Source: Capillidium heterosporum (taxonomy: Eukaryota; Entomophthoromycota; Entomophthoromycetes; Entomophthorales; Capillidiaceae). Taken from it: a stretch of 64,000 bases of DNA. A program made the position numbers and the translations under genes. The stretch spans positions 248,001-312,000 of the forward strand of contig WBMQ01000008.1 of assembly GCA_016630905.1 (NCBI GenBank), written 5' to 3'. Below, piece after piece: positions 46,684-58,400 of this stretch (position 1 is the first letter of the stretch; each line of letters begins with the position of its first letter). Under the pieces are notes generated by a model. The model saw nothing but the letters and a program-made list of their open reading frames with translations. It searched no databases and had not been told where the DNA came from.

Positions 46684-48659
46684 ATGGTACAGCTCGACTT
46701 TGGTAAGAATCTAGTACTTAAATTTCGAGGAAAAGATAAACCTAAACTTCAACCCAAGGACAAAAAGAAGTGGGTGAAGGAGATTGTCAAAGTTAAGGAC
46801 AAGGGCATTAGCCCAGAGATAGCTTCGAAAAGCAAAAACGAGAAAGTAATTGGCAAGAAAAGAAAGGGCAAAATTGATGGACATGAGCCTAATTTTATTG
46901 GGTTTGTTGGAAGGATAGATCTTCTCGAGTACAGGTATCAAAGTTTGAAGCACAATTTACCTAAATTATTGGAAAATATCGTCGCCACTATGTTACATTG
47001 ATATTACCTAATTTTATGTCCGCTGAAAACTATCAAGTCAAAGGGTTCATCCAATATCAATCTAGTAACCATAGGAATGAACTAGCAATGTTTCAGCCCA
47101 TGATTAAGTCATATACCTTGTTGAGAGTAGGCTGCTTTATCAAACCATCCATATGATTCCAGCAAGATTTATAGAAAATCATCTGATTGCAAGCAAAGAT
47201 TGGATGGACAGTTTGTACCTCAACTCGGCATTTTTGATGACAGAGGGGTTCTATCCTGGCCAGATGGGGGATATTATTGACCATTACTTCAAAAATAGAC
47301 GACTAGATCCAAACCGCAAGCTAAAGTACAATATAGTATCGGTACTGGAGCCTGTTGAATGGTTACTGAAAGGTGGAGTTAATTCAAAAGCAGTCATATA
47401 CGGTCGAACTTTAATGTTGTTGAATCAAGAGCTAGAAACATTCGATAAAAAGGATTTTATGCCAGGCTATTTGATTTTAGGTGTGCTATACAATATGGCA
47501 TTAGTTGAGCTCAGTAAAGGTTTACCTTTCAAAGCAGCAGGTCGTAGCGATAAGCTTTACTTTCAATACCTCTTTCCAATATTTTTGTATGTTTAAACTA
47601 TCAGCTAAGATGATGCAGTAAGTTTTTACATATAAATATTCCTCAACTAAATATATTTTACTTTATATAGAATCGCTACTTTACTAGGTCTACATAAAGT
47701 CGACGATCCAACCCAATCGGTAAAGAAAATAGGTCCAGCTGAACGCGAGTACCAAAGAACATTGTGGTGGCACACATAAATTTGATGTAATGCTCTCAAA
47801 TATCTACAAAGTTTCCAAGTTAGTCAATCTCACACCAATATCTACCAACCTACTCCACTTAAACTCAGCTGATCTTCTGTTCCCACTGGATTACATCAAC
47901 TGCAAAAAATTGAAGACGTGGATCAAGCATGTGTACCGCAACGATCATTTGAAGGCCGAGCAAATACGATTCGGTGAATTTTTCATCCCTTTGAAAATAG
48001 TGCCCATAATGGCCAGTGCTCAGAAACTGGCTTCTAAATTCAAGTCCGGGAAATACAATATCTACCAGTTAAAGCGACAACTAAAAAAATTGGAGGAGTC
48101 CATTCGCAAGGACATGAAATTCAACAGTATTCATAAAGTATTGAACAACATAACCGAAAGTTTAATCTACGCCTCCTCCTCCCAGATCCTCGCCCTCAAC
48201 ATCGAATTCTGGGTCAACCTCTTCAACTTCTTAGCTTTTTATTTGGAATCAGTTGGTAAGATTTTAAACAGCCATAAGGATATAGCTCGTTACAATTTGT
48301 ACTGCTTGCAGGCAACTCAAAATTTGATTCAGATACTGCAACTTATACTACCTACCTCTCATCTGTCGGTACTTAAAGCGAAGTTGGACTATAGAGACTC
48401 TATGTGCTTGGAACCAAACTTGTCGCTATACTCGATAACTCTCATTTCTTATCTTAATACACGTATGTTGCCAACTTTGAACAGCGATAGTGTCTTTCCC
48501 AAATTCAGTAAAGATGAGATTTGTTATCAGGATGTAAGGAGCTTTATCTACATCTATGAGATGTTGTACTTTTTGAGTGGTAAGTTTCCAGCTCTGATGC
48601 CACCTCTCATCGATGTCACTCCTATCTACCTTAAATTGGCTGAAGATAAATATCTTTAA
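46684..48659 (+). pseudogene. Transcription-factor-like array, copy A (inactivated)
   Basis: First member of the tandem array; it aligns along its whole length with copies B-D. Disabling changes: a one-base loss near 46974 (LLE then KYRRHYV in another frame); a loss of about a dozen bases near 47140 within the GYFINYIYQ equivalent; a two-base loss near 47775 just after REYQRTLWW; and AT instead of GT at the first splice donor (47550-47551). The 13-nt microexon (47605-47617) and its flanking sites are still visible. The rest keeps long conserved blocks (DWMDSLYLNSAFLMTEGFYP, VLEPVEWLLKGG, GKFPALMPPLIDVTP), so inactivation seems recent. Confidence 0.88.
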
Positions 48660-49489
48660 AATCAATTGTCTTATAAGAGTACATTTCTGTTATACTTAGT
48701 TGTAGTTTTCTTTCATCATAGTATTGGCATTATAATGTACCTTCATATCATAATGTTTCCAAACCAATATTTTGAATATGTGTGCTTAAATTCTCTACAT
48801 AAACTAAAGGTCGGATAAGGTGATATAGAAAACAAGAGTAGTGTTTTTAAATATCACAATTATAGATGGAAAAGGGCAAGGGTTTTGTGCTCGTTTGACC
48901 TTTAAAGGCTTTAATTATCCTACAGGTGCAACAGGTTAGATCCATCTAGTTCCTTTCAATAATGCACCCGGAAAATGGAAAAAGAGTTGTCTGATTAATT
49001 TATTCCTCACAGGTATCGGGTTTTTAACCTTAGTTCGGTTCATTTACTTTGTTTCAAGTAAACTATTTTAGTTATACTTGGACATCTGGCAGACTAGTAA
49101 TCTCCCCGGTTTTATAGACTTGAAAACAATCTACTTCAAAATATTGCAGATAAATAGAAATGACTTCCAAGCCAACTATCTTATTCTATAGCTATTTATA
49201 TTATCTATAGTATATTTAATTTGAAGCCTGAGCATTCTACTTTGACCAATCCATTATTTAGTATCGTATTCAATAATTTTCGGTTCATTTATCCATTTTT
49301 AGTAATTTTTTATAGCATTTCCAAAAGGCAATAGCAGTTTTTTTTATTCGTGACGTTTGCTAGCCCATGGCATCGTATTTAGACTTAATCCGAATTGTTC
49401 TATTTTTAAATTAGATAGCAAAGTGTTTAGTATAAAGCTATTAAATATAGATCAAATTAACTTCCCTTTCTTCCAAGCTTGCCACGACT
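48660..49489. other. Intergenic spacer between array copies A and B
   Basis: AT-rich spacer with no open frame of note; it serves as the 3' flank of A and the promoter side of B. Confidence 0.45.
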
Positions 49490-51500
49490 ATGGTACAAAT
49501 CAACTTTGATCGAAATCTAATACTTATACTCCAAGAAGATATCAACCCCAGACTCGAAGCCAAAAGCAAAGTGAAGACGGCTAGAGATGCTGACAGTGAC
49601 GATAAAGGTGTCAGTTCAAAAGCTCACAATGGGTTTGTAGGGTCCTCTTTAATACCAAAGGCTGCTTCAGAGAGTAAAAATACACTGATGATTAATAAAA
49701 GGGAAAGGCAAAAATCGAATGATGAGGTCAAGTTTATTGGGTACATTGGACACTTAGATCGTCTCGAATATAGATATCAAAAGTTAAATAAAGGCTTACT
49801 CAGTTTATTGGAAAAGTATCGCCTCCATTATGTAGATTTCATCTTACCTAATTTTATGTATGTTGACAATTATCGAGTCAAAGGGTTCGCTCCATATCAA
49901 CCAAGTTACCATAAGAACGAGCTAGCGATATTTCAACCTTTAGTGAAGCAGTATACATTGCTGAGAGTGGGGTATTTTATAAACTATATCTATCAAAGCG
50001 TCCATATGGTACCAGCAAAGTTTGTTGAAAGCCATTTAATTGTCAACAAAGATTGGATAAATAGCTTGTACCTAAATTCGATATTTTTATTGACCGAAGG
50101 ATTTTACACCGGGCAAATGAAGGACACTATCGATCACTACTTCAAAGGTAAAGAAGTCGACCCAAAATGGAAGATGAAGCATAACATGATATCGGTACTA
50201 GAGCCAGTCGAATGGTTGTTGAAAGGCGGAACCAATTCCAAAGCGACCGTATACAGCCGAACCCTAGCGTTACTGAATCAAGAGCTAGAGACATTCAATA
50301 GGAAGGACCTTATGTCAGGATATTTGCTTTTAGGTGCGTTGTATAACATAGCATTGGTCGAACTAAGTCAAGGTTTACCTTTCAAAGCAGCGAGTCGTAG
50401 CGGTGAGTTGTATTTGCACTATCTATTTCTAACCTATTTTTTCTTTTTAACCACCAGCAAGAATGATGCAGTAAGCCTTTTATAGATTAAACTATTCTGA
50501 CTTGTATAGGATTGCTACCTCATTAGAGTTACATAGAGTCGACGATCCCACCAAGTCGATGTCAAATGTAGGCCCAGCCGAACGTGAGTACCAGAGGACC
50601 CTCTGGTGGCGAGTATACCGGTTTGATTTGTCCCTCGCCAGCACCTTCGAAATCCCAAAACTGGTCAACCTTTCTTCAATATCTACCAACCTACCCATTG
50701 AAAATGCGATGGAACTTATGGCTCCGTTAGACTACGCCAGCTGTAAACTGTTGAAGCGATGGACCGAACCCGTGACTCGTAAAGACCACCTAGCTCTAGA
50801 CCAATTGAAGTTTGGAGAGTTTTCAATCGTTTTAAAAATGGTGCCTATAGCTTTAAAGATGTCAAAGCTCGCCTCCAAATTCAAATCGGGAAAATGTGAC
50901 ATCTATCAGTTGAAGCGGGAGCTCGACAAGTTGGAATTTTCCATCCGCAAGGATATAGAAGCTAATGGGATCCAAAATATCCTCAACAGCATGGCGCAAA
51001 ACTTGAAGTACGTAGCTTCCAGCATGATTTTAGCAATTAGCATTGAATTCTGGATCGGTCTCTTCAACTTTTCGACCTTTTATCTGGAGACGGTAGGTAA
51101 GTTTTTAGGTAACCAGAGGGATATAGTTCGCTACAACCGGTACTGCCTGCAGGCAAGTCGAAATCTGATACAGATCTTCAAGCTCGTATTACCTACTCCC
51201 TATCTAGCTGTACCTAAAGCCAAATTGGATTACCGAGATTCCATGTGTTTGGAGCCGAGCCTGTCTCTCTACTCAGTGACTTTATTATGTTACCTTAGTG
51301 CACGCATACTGCCGATTTTGGATAGTGATGGTGACTTTCACAAATTTAGTGAAGATGAAATTGGCTACCCGGATATAAGGAATTTTATCTTTATCTATGA
51401 GCTATTGTACTTCTTGAGTGGTAAGTTTCCAGCTCTGATACCACCTCTCATTGATGTCACTCCTACCTACCTTAAATTAGCCGAAGATTTTAAGGTTTGA
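49490..51500 (+). CDS. Transcription-factor-like array, copy B (middle homology region, no DNA-binding domain)
   Basis: Three exons, 49490-50402, 50458-50470 (13-nt microexon) and 50510-51500, 638 residues. Residues 1-80 are a variable Lys/Ser-rich segment. From VKFIGYIGHLDRLEYRYQK on, the array proteins are strongly conserved and all helical. The microexon joins exons 1 and 3 as RSARMMQIATSLELHRVDDP, followed by AEREYQRTLWWRVYRFD. This matches the A..M...A..LGLHR...eRR..WW..y..D core of the fungal transcription factor middle homology region. No Zn2Cys6, bZIP or other DNA-binding motif is visible. It ends in SGKFPALIPPLIDVTPTYLK. The role is unknown; a regulator acting through partners is an inference. 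Reading frame and splice sites are intact. Confidence 0.8.
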
Positions 51501-51982
51501 AATTGCCTTTACCATAGCGGTATAATTTAGTATGTACTATACCTTATACTTCATCTCACCATTACTATTTTAGAGTTCGTATATCGAACAGTAAAATAAA
51601 ATTAAACAATGGACATCTGTGTTTGCTTTTTTAAATGTCAAAACAATGTATATGCTTAATTAGGTTATATGTTTAGTAAATATGAATAAAACATGTATAT
51701 TGTTATATGTAAATGACATTTATAAGATGTATATTTTGATCTGCTTTTCACATATATAACCGATGATAGCACTTTTCATGATATTTATTTAAGTTTAGCT
51801 GTCGTATCGGATATATTCATTGACTAAGAAGCTCCACCAGGCTTATGTGAGCTGCTTCCAAATTGACTTGGGCTCAGGTTTAATATATCTCGATCTTTGA
51901 TCATAACAAAGGACAAGTTATACTAACTTTGAAACAAAATTAAATATAGTCAAACCGATTTTCCCTTTCAATTTTCCAAAAC
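51501..51982. other. Intergenic spacer between array copies B and C
   Basis: AT-rich spacer of about 480 bp; no other feature seen. Confidence 0.45.
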
Positions 51983-53936
51983 ATGGTAGGGCACCACTTT
52001 AATCAAAGTTTGATTCTCAAGTTCGATAGCAAACCCAAGTCCAAATCCAAACCTAAGAATAAAAGAAAGTCGACTAAAGAGGTTGTAGAAGTTAGAAATG
52101 AACCTGTAGGTTCAGAAAAGACCTCACTTGGTTCTATAGTGCCACCAACAAAGCCAAAAGCCACTTCGAATAGCCAAAGTACATATGTGGCCAACAAAGA
52201 TGGAAAGATGGCATCCAGTGTGTGTGAAGTTAAATTCATTGGATTTACTGGAAGACTAGATCTCCTTGAGTACAGGTACCAAAAGTTGAGCAAGAAGCTG
52301 CCATATCTACTGGGGAAGTACTACGATTACTATATCGACTCAATTTTACCCAATTTTTTGTATATCGACAACTATCGAGTCCAAGGTTTTGTCCAATATC
52401 AACCGAGCTATCATATGAACGAACTGGCAATATTCCAACCTTTGGTTAAAGCATACACGCTGTTGAGGGTAGGTTACTTTATCAATTACCTTTATCAAGG
52501 CTTACATATAGTACCAGCAAGGTTTATAGAGAGTCACTTAGTTCTCAACAAAGACTGGATAAACAGCTTGTACTTGAATTCGATATTTTTATTGACTGAA
52601 GGCTTTTATCCTGGGCAGATGGAGGACACCATGAACCACTACTTTAAAGATAAACCAAGGAATCCAGACCACAAGTTGGGACACAATATGGTATCAATAC
52701 TAGAACCTGTTGAGTGGTCGATGAACGGCGGTACCAATTCGAAAGCGACTGTCTATAATCGAACCTTAGTACTACTGAGCCAAGAGCTAAAAGTATTTGA
52801 TAAGAAAGATCTTATGTCGGGTTATCTACTTTTAGGTGCGTTATTCAATATAGCGCTAGTTGAACTCGGTCAAGGCTTACGTTTCAAGGCAGCAGGTCGT
52901 AGTGGTAAGCTTATATCTTGTAGTACTATTTTTAACATCTATTATCTTCATCTTCCTTACATTATCAGCAAAGATGGTGCAGTAAGTATCTATTTATATT
53001 CAGTATTCAAATGCTTTTATTTTGTATAGGATTGCTGCTTTATTGGGGTTACATAAAATCGACGATCCGACACAGTCAGTCTCAAAAGTAGGCCCAATCG
53101 AGCGAGAGTATCAAAGAACCCTCTGGTGGCGTATTTATAAGTTTGATTCCTCCTCCTTTAATGATTTTTCGGTCCCAAAGTTGGTCAACCTTGGTTCCAT
53201 ATCCACCAACCTGCCAGATAAACATGCGGTGGAACTCCTTGCCCCGTTGGACTACGTCAATTGTAGCATACTAAAGGGATGGATAGGACATGTACGCCGT
53301 AAAAGCTATCTAGACCTGGATCAGCTTAGGTTCGGCGAGTTTTCGATCATATTCAAGCTGATACCAGTAGCTGCCAAGGTACTGAAGCTTGCCTCCAGGT
53401 TCAAAGCTGGTAAGTGCGACGTCTATGAATTGAAACAGGAACTCGATGAGGTAGAAATCTTTATTCGGAAAGGTATAGAGGCTAACGGGATCCAAACAAT
53501 TATCAACAGTATATCTCAAAATCCAGTCTACGTTTTCTCCAGCATGCTCATAACCCTCTATATCCAATTTTGGATCAATCTATTCCAATTTTCTGTTTTG
53601 TACCTAGGGACAGTAGGGAAAATTTTAGATAACCAAGCCGATATGGCTCGACACAATCGGTACTGCCTGCTGGCAACCCGAAGCCTGATACACGTTTACA
53701 AACTTATAATACCCAACTCCTACCTATCTGGTCCTAGAATCAAGTTGGATCACCGGGATTCTCTCTCTTTAGATCCAAATTTATCGGTCTTTGCGCTATT
53801 TCTGATGTCGTACCTCAGTGCCCGCATACTCTCAAGCTTAAACAGTAAAAGTGAGTTCCCAAGTCTAGTGAGGATGCGATTAGTTATCAGGATCTTAAGA
53901 ATTTTATCTTCATCTACGAGCTGCTGTATTTCTTAA
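51983..53936 (+). CDS. Transcription-factor-like array, copy C (frameshifted near C-terminus)
   Basis: Exons 51983-52904, 52969-52981 (13-nt microexon) and 53030-53936, 613 residues as read. It has the same architecture as B: variable Lys-rich N-terminus, FIGFTGRLDLLEYRYQ block, microexon giving RSAKMVQIAALLGLHKIDDP, then IEREYQRTLWWRIYKFDSS. Near 53858-53861 one base is missing relative to copy D (CCC against CCCC). The last 25 or so residues are therefore out of frame, and the conserved tail (YQDLKNFIFIYELLYFLSGK to YLKLAEDLKL) is left untranslated in another frame up to 54019. Either this copy has begun to decay or a homopolymer error is present. Everything upstream is intact. Confidence 0.75.
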
Positions 53937-54019
53937 GTGGCAAGTTCCCAGCTTTAGTGCCGCCACTTATAGACCTTACCCCCATTTACCTTAAATTGGC
54001 CGAGGATCTCAAGCTTTAA

Positions 54020-54459
54020 ACTACCTTTACCATAACGGTACAGTTGACTAATACTTACTAACATCATGTCCTTCCTCTTGTTATTACAGCTTTCAGAATT
54101 CGCATTTCTCTCGGAATATTAAGTTTTAACAAGGTATAGTATCTATTAGCACCTTAAATAGATCAAAAAATGTATATGCTTGATTAGGCTATACGTTTGA
54201 TAAAGGTGCATAAAAGAAGATTCGATTTACAGACATAAGTAATATATCTATATAAAAGTAAATATCAATTACATGATATATATTCCAATTAACTTTTTAT
54301 TTATAATTCGTATTAGGCTTTCCATAGCACATGTTTAGATCAAGTAATTGTATTCGGGTTTTGTATATCCAATTCTATTACCATAACCAGAAACAGACTG
54401 ACTAAAATCCTTGTGACGTTGAGTAGTCAAATCAAACCTTTCTCTTAGATTTACAGACC
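54020..54459. other. Intergenic spacer between array copies C and D
   Basis: AT-rich spacer of about 440 bp with no open frame of note. Confidence 0.45.
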
Positions 54460-56462
54460 ATGGTGCAAATCAACAATGATCAGAGTTCAGTATCCAAGCT
54501 CGAAAATAAACTCGGGCCTAAAAACACCAGCAAAAGGAAATCGACAAAGGAGAATGAAATCAAAGACAAGATCACCAGCTCAGAGAGGGCTTCAAGTGAA
54601 TCTATAATTCCCATGTTAAAATCAAACATAGTTTCGAAAAATAGAGGCAAGCAAGTCGCTGATAAGAAGGATGGATATGAATCGAATTTCGTTGGATTTA
54701 CAGGAATGTTAGATTTTCTCGAGTATAGATATCAAAATTTAAAGCACAAATTACCACATCTATTGGAAAAGTACCGTCACCACTACATCGACACAATTCT
54801 ACCCAACTACATCGACAACTACCAAATCAAAGAATTCATCCAATACCAGCCAAGCTATCATACCAACGAGCTGGCAATATTTCAACCGCTAATTAAATCA
54901 TACACGTTGTCGAGGGTTGGTTATTTTATTAACTATATTTACCAAAGCTTACATATAATACCAGCGAAGTTTATAGAGAGTCATTTAGTTCTCAACAAAG
55001 ACTGGATGAACAGCTTGTACTTGAATTCGATATTTCTGATGACGGAAGGCTTCTACCCTGGGCAGATGAAGGATACTGTCGACCACTACTTCAAAAGCAA
55101 ACCATTAGATTCGGACCGCAAGTTGAAGCACAACATGGTATCTGTTCTGGAGCCAGTTGAATGGTCTATGAAAGCTGGATCCAATTCGAAAGCAGCTGTA
55201 TACAATCGAACATTACTATTGCTGAGCCAAGAATTGGAATCGTTCGAAAAAAAAGACCTTATGTCAGGCTATTTACTTCTAGGTGCGTTGTACAACATAG
55301 CGCTGGTCGAACTTGGTCAAGGTCTACCTTTCAAAGCAGCAAGCCGTAGTGGTAAGTTTAATTTCATCTTTACTTTCTAATTTGCTATTTTTTCTTTTAA
55401 ACTATCAGCAAAGATGATACAGTAAGTACTTTTTACTCGTCCCATCATTCAACCTATATTGCATTGTTTAGAATCGCTACTTCGTTTGGTTTACATAAGG
55501 TCGATGATCCCACCCAGTCGGTATCAAAGATGAGTCCGGCTGAACGTGAGTATCAGCGAACTCTCTGGTGGCGCATCTACAAGTTCGATTCGTCCTCCTT
55601 CAACGACTTTTCCGCCCCAAAGCTGATTAGCCTTAGCTCTGTGTCCACTAACTTGCCTGACGAGAACGCAGTTGAGCTTCTAGCCCCCTTAGACTTCGTC
55701 AACTGTAAGATACTAAAGGGATGGATAGCCAACATGCGTCGCAAGAACTATTTGGACCTAGATCGCCTGAGGTTCGGCCAGTTCTCCATCATATTCAAGT
55801 TGATACCAATAACCGGTATGATTTTGGAGCTTTCATCCAAGTTCAAGGCTGGTAAGTGCGACATCTACAAGCTAAAACGCGAACTCGACAAGATCGAGAT
55901 CTCCATCCGCAACGACGTCGAAGCCAACGGAGCCCACAAGATCATCAACCTTATGATTCAAAGTCCAGTCTGTGTCTTCTCCAGTATGCTTATAACGATT
56001 TACATCCAATTTTGGATCACATTGTTCCAGTTTTCTTCCTTGTACCTAAAGACAGTGGGTCAGATTCTAGAGAACCAGAAAGATATTGTTCGCTACAACC
56101 GGTACTGCCTGCAGGCAACCCGAAACTTGATACGCATCTACAAGCTTATAATCCCGAACCCTTACCTTTACGGGCCTAAGTTCAAGTTGGATCATCGTGA
56201 TTCTCTTAGCCTAGATCCAAACCTAGCATTCTACGCCCTACCTTTGATGTCCTACCTCACTGCACGTATACTGTCGACTTTGAATAGTAATGGTGAGTTC
56301 CCCAAACTCAGTGGTGATGATATTAGCTACCAAGATTTAAAGAACTTTATCTTCATCTACGAGTTACTATACTTCTTGAGTGGTAAGTTCCCGGCTCTAG
56401 TACCATCTCTTCTAGACTTTACTCCTACCTACCTTAAGCTGGCCGAGGATCCTAACCTTTAA
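54460..56462 (+). CDS. Transcription-factor-like array, copy D (middle homology region, no DNA-binding domain)
   Basis: Exons 54460-55351, 55409-55421 (13-nt microexon) and 55472-56462, 631 residues, all phases consistent. The start MVQINNDQSS is the one shared by the array. Basic, low-complexity residues run to about 75, then FVGFTGMLDFLEYRYQN opens the conserved helical region. The microexon encodes the middle of RSAKMIQIATSFGLHKVDDP, followed by AEREYQRTLWWRIYKFDSSS as in copy C. The last 20 or so residues (GKFPALVPSLLDFTPTYLKL) match those of B. It is closest to copy C by eye, sharing SFNDFS and a YIQFWI block, so the C/D pair is probably the youngest duplication. No DNA-binding domain is visible. 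Confidence 0.8.
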
Positions 56463-56858
56463 AAGTATTTTCAATAGGACAGTATAATTCAGATATTTTT
56501 GCGATATCTTATACTTTTCAACATTAAAGTCCTTAACGTACAAGTTTTTTTTGCCAGTATATTTTACTATAGCTAACCGTAAAGTTAATCGTATTGCTAG
56601 TTTACAATATTAAAATAAAAGCATATTAATAAATCTTACATGGGTTTATAGTTCTTATTTGACTCTAATACTATTACTCTTATTTTGAATCTAGCTTATG
56701 ATTAGCTAGAATATATCGGTCATTAAAGCTTAATGGTTTGAGTCGTTAGTGGTGGATACATTAGAGATGAGTATAAGTCTTTAAAGTCACTTAGTCTCCA
56801 TACAAAGAAATTTAATCAAATATATTAATACACAAATTTTATTATTCAAGCAAAACTA
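56463..56858. other. Intergenic region between convergent genes
   Basis: 3' flanks of array copy D and of the first CAP gene; AT-rich, nothing else seen. Confidence 0.45.
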
Positions 56859-57410
56859 CTAGTTATGTGGACTTGCGAAGTTCTGAGTCCAGTAAAACTT
56901 CTTGAACCCACAGCCGAAATCTGAATAATCGCCCAATAGATTCGCACGGTGCCCAGTCGATTTGATCCAAGATGCCATAGCCTGGTTGACACTCTTCTGG
57001 TTAAAGGCCACGTTCTCAGATAAGTTAGCCCATTTGTATCCTTGGGCATCGATCCTATTTGATATATGGCTTCCGTTGGATCCGGAATGGGACATATTTT
57101 GAGATCTGGCTTGGTCCTCACTGTGTAGTTGAGCAGCTTTCGACAACTTGGAGTTGATCTTGAGGAGTTTCTTACCATTCTGCTTACGGAATTGATTGAC
57201 TTTAGTCAGCATCAAGTTGCAGTCGAGTTGATCATTAGCGCTCAAGTCCTTGTTGATAGAGTTGGTGGCAGATTGGGCAGCCCGAGTTAAGTTGGATCGG
57301 ACTTGTGATTGAAGGACACTAATACGTACTTCAGCATTACGAGATCCAGTGGACGCTAAGACACAGCCTAGTATAGTGACAATGGCTAAGGTTTGAACGA
57401 AAAACTTCAT
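56859..57410 (-). CDS. Secreted CAP/PR-1-like protein, copy 1
   Basis: Single exon, 183 residues. An upstream in-frame ATG at 57488 exists, but the ATG at 57410 begins a clean signal peptide (MKFFVQTLAIVTILGCVLAS), so it was chosen. After a spacer, the CAP (SCP/TAPS, Pfam PF00188-type) domain runs from LDCNLMLTKVNQFRKQNGKK to the end. It has MSHSG with the conserved His, SENVAFNQ with the conserved Glu, and the terminal pair SWIKSTGHRANLLGD and FGCGFKKFYWTQNFA. This short form resembles the bacterial YkwD and fungal PR-1 relatives. CAP proteins are extracellular; sterol or lipid binding is known for some, but nothing here fixes the ligand. Two cysteines are left in the mature protein. Confidence 0.9.
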   Translation of the reverse strand: MKFFVQTLAIVTILGCVLASTGSRNAEVRISVLQSQVRSNLTRAAQSATNSINKDLSANDQLDCNLMLTKVNQFRKQNGKKLLKINSKLSKAAQLHSEDQARSQNMSHSGSNGSHISNRIDAQGYKWANLSENVAFNQKSVNQAMASWIKSTGHRANLLGDYSDFGCGFKKFYWTQNFASPHN

Positions 57411-57986
57411 ATCGGTGCTATATAGGAACGTCGATGAAAATTTTAGATAGGTATTCCTCGTCCTATTTATACTATCACTATTCTTCAATGAAACCTAAAT
57501 TAAATAAATTTTTGGATTAATAGCAAGTCATATATGTATACAAATGTATGTAGAGTATTGAAAGAAGCCATAATTCAAATATGGCTTATGGATTTATATT
57601 TATAAGTGCTGCTGACATGGAAGGGGTTTAATGGGTAAATATCTATTGGTTTGACGGTCAATAGGCATAGAATAGATATAAAAATAATAAACACTAGATA
57701 TGAGCTCATTCAACGTATGCTAAACTGTATATATAATAGTAACTAGATATACAGATTATCGGTCTAAAAACAATCTCAGATTGCTTTCAAAGGTGGCAAA
57801 TTAATAAGGGGAAATAAATCTGATTCGAACAAATATGATTAGTCAAAAGGATTTAAGTTTGATTATAATTGACCAGGAGCTCTACTTATACAACACAATA
57901 AATATAACTCTTGGGATAGAGAATATAGCTGTATTACATCGTCGATATAGCACTACCTGCCTTAACCCTAGTGCTTATTGTTGGTA
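57411..57986. other. Promoter-side flank of CAP copy 1
   Basis: AT-rich DNA. The first 150 bases next to the gene (ctatttatactatcactattctt) are recognisably similar to the flank of CAP copy 2, as expected for a duplicated promoter. Confidence 0.4.
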
Positions 57987-58400
57987 TTCTTTTCTAGCTG
58001 AAGATGGGGCTAAGAATTTGGATTGATAACAAAAAATACTCCATTCCATCATATTTGGTTATATTGGACATGTAAGTTGGAGGGCGAACCTCATATATGC
58101 AAAGTCATTAGGTGGTGGTCAGTCCTTTATAAATTGTATTTCTCATTTGACTTGAAGTTCCATGAGATCCTTTATTGGAAGTAATACTACTGAAACTCAC
58201 AATAAAAGGTTCTTATAGTACAGTATCCTATAATTTACTCCTAGGATATCAAAAATTTTACGGAGGCATAAACAATTGCAACTTTTGAAGGAAGATATTA
58301 TATAACCTAAAGAATGATAGTGGCTTCTACTTTAAATTTCACCTTTAAGTTCTATAAATGTATAATTTGGATAAAGATCTATCCTCTAATATTTAAGAGG
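57987..58400. repeat. Duplicated non-coding segment, unit 1
   Basis: This stretch is clearly similar to 60169-60590, beginning with tttctagctgaag and including atatgcaaagtcatta and tcctttataaatt. It lies at the same relative place upstream of each CAP gene. Unit 1 lacks 4 bases present in unit 2 (aagt near 58070), which breaks the short open frame seen in unit 2. Confidence 0.8.
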
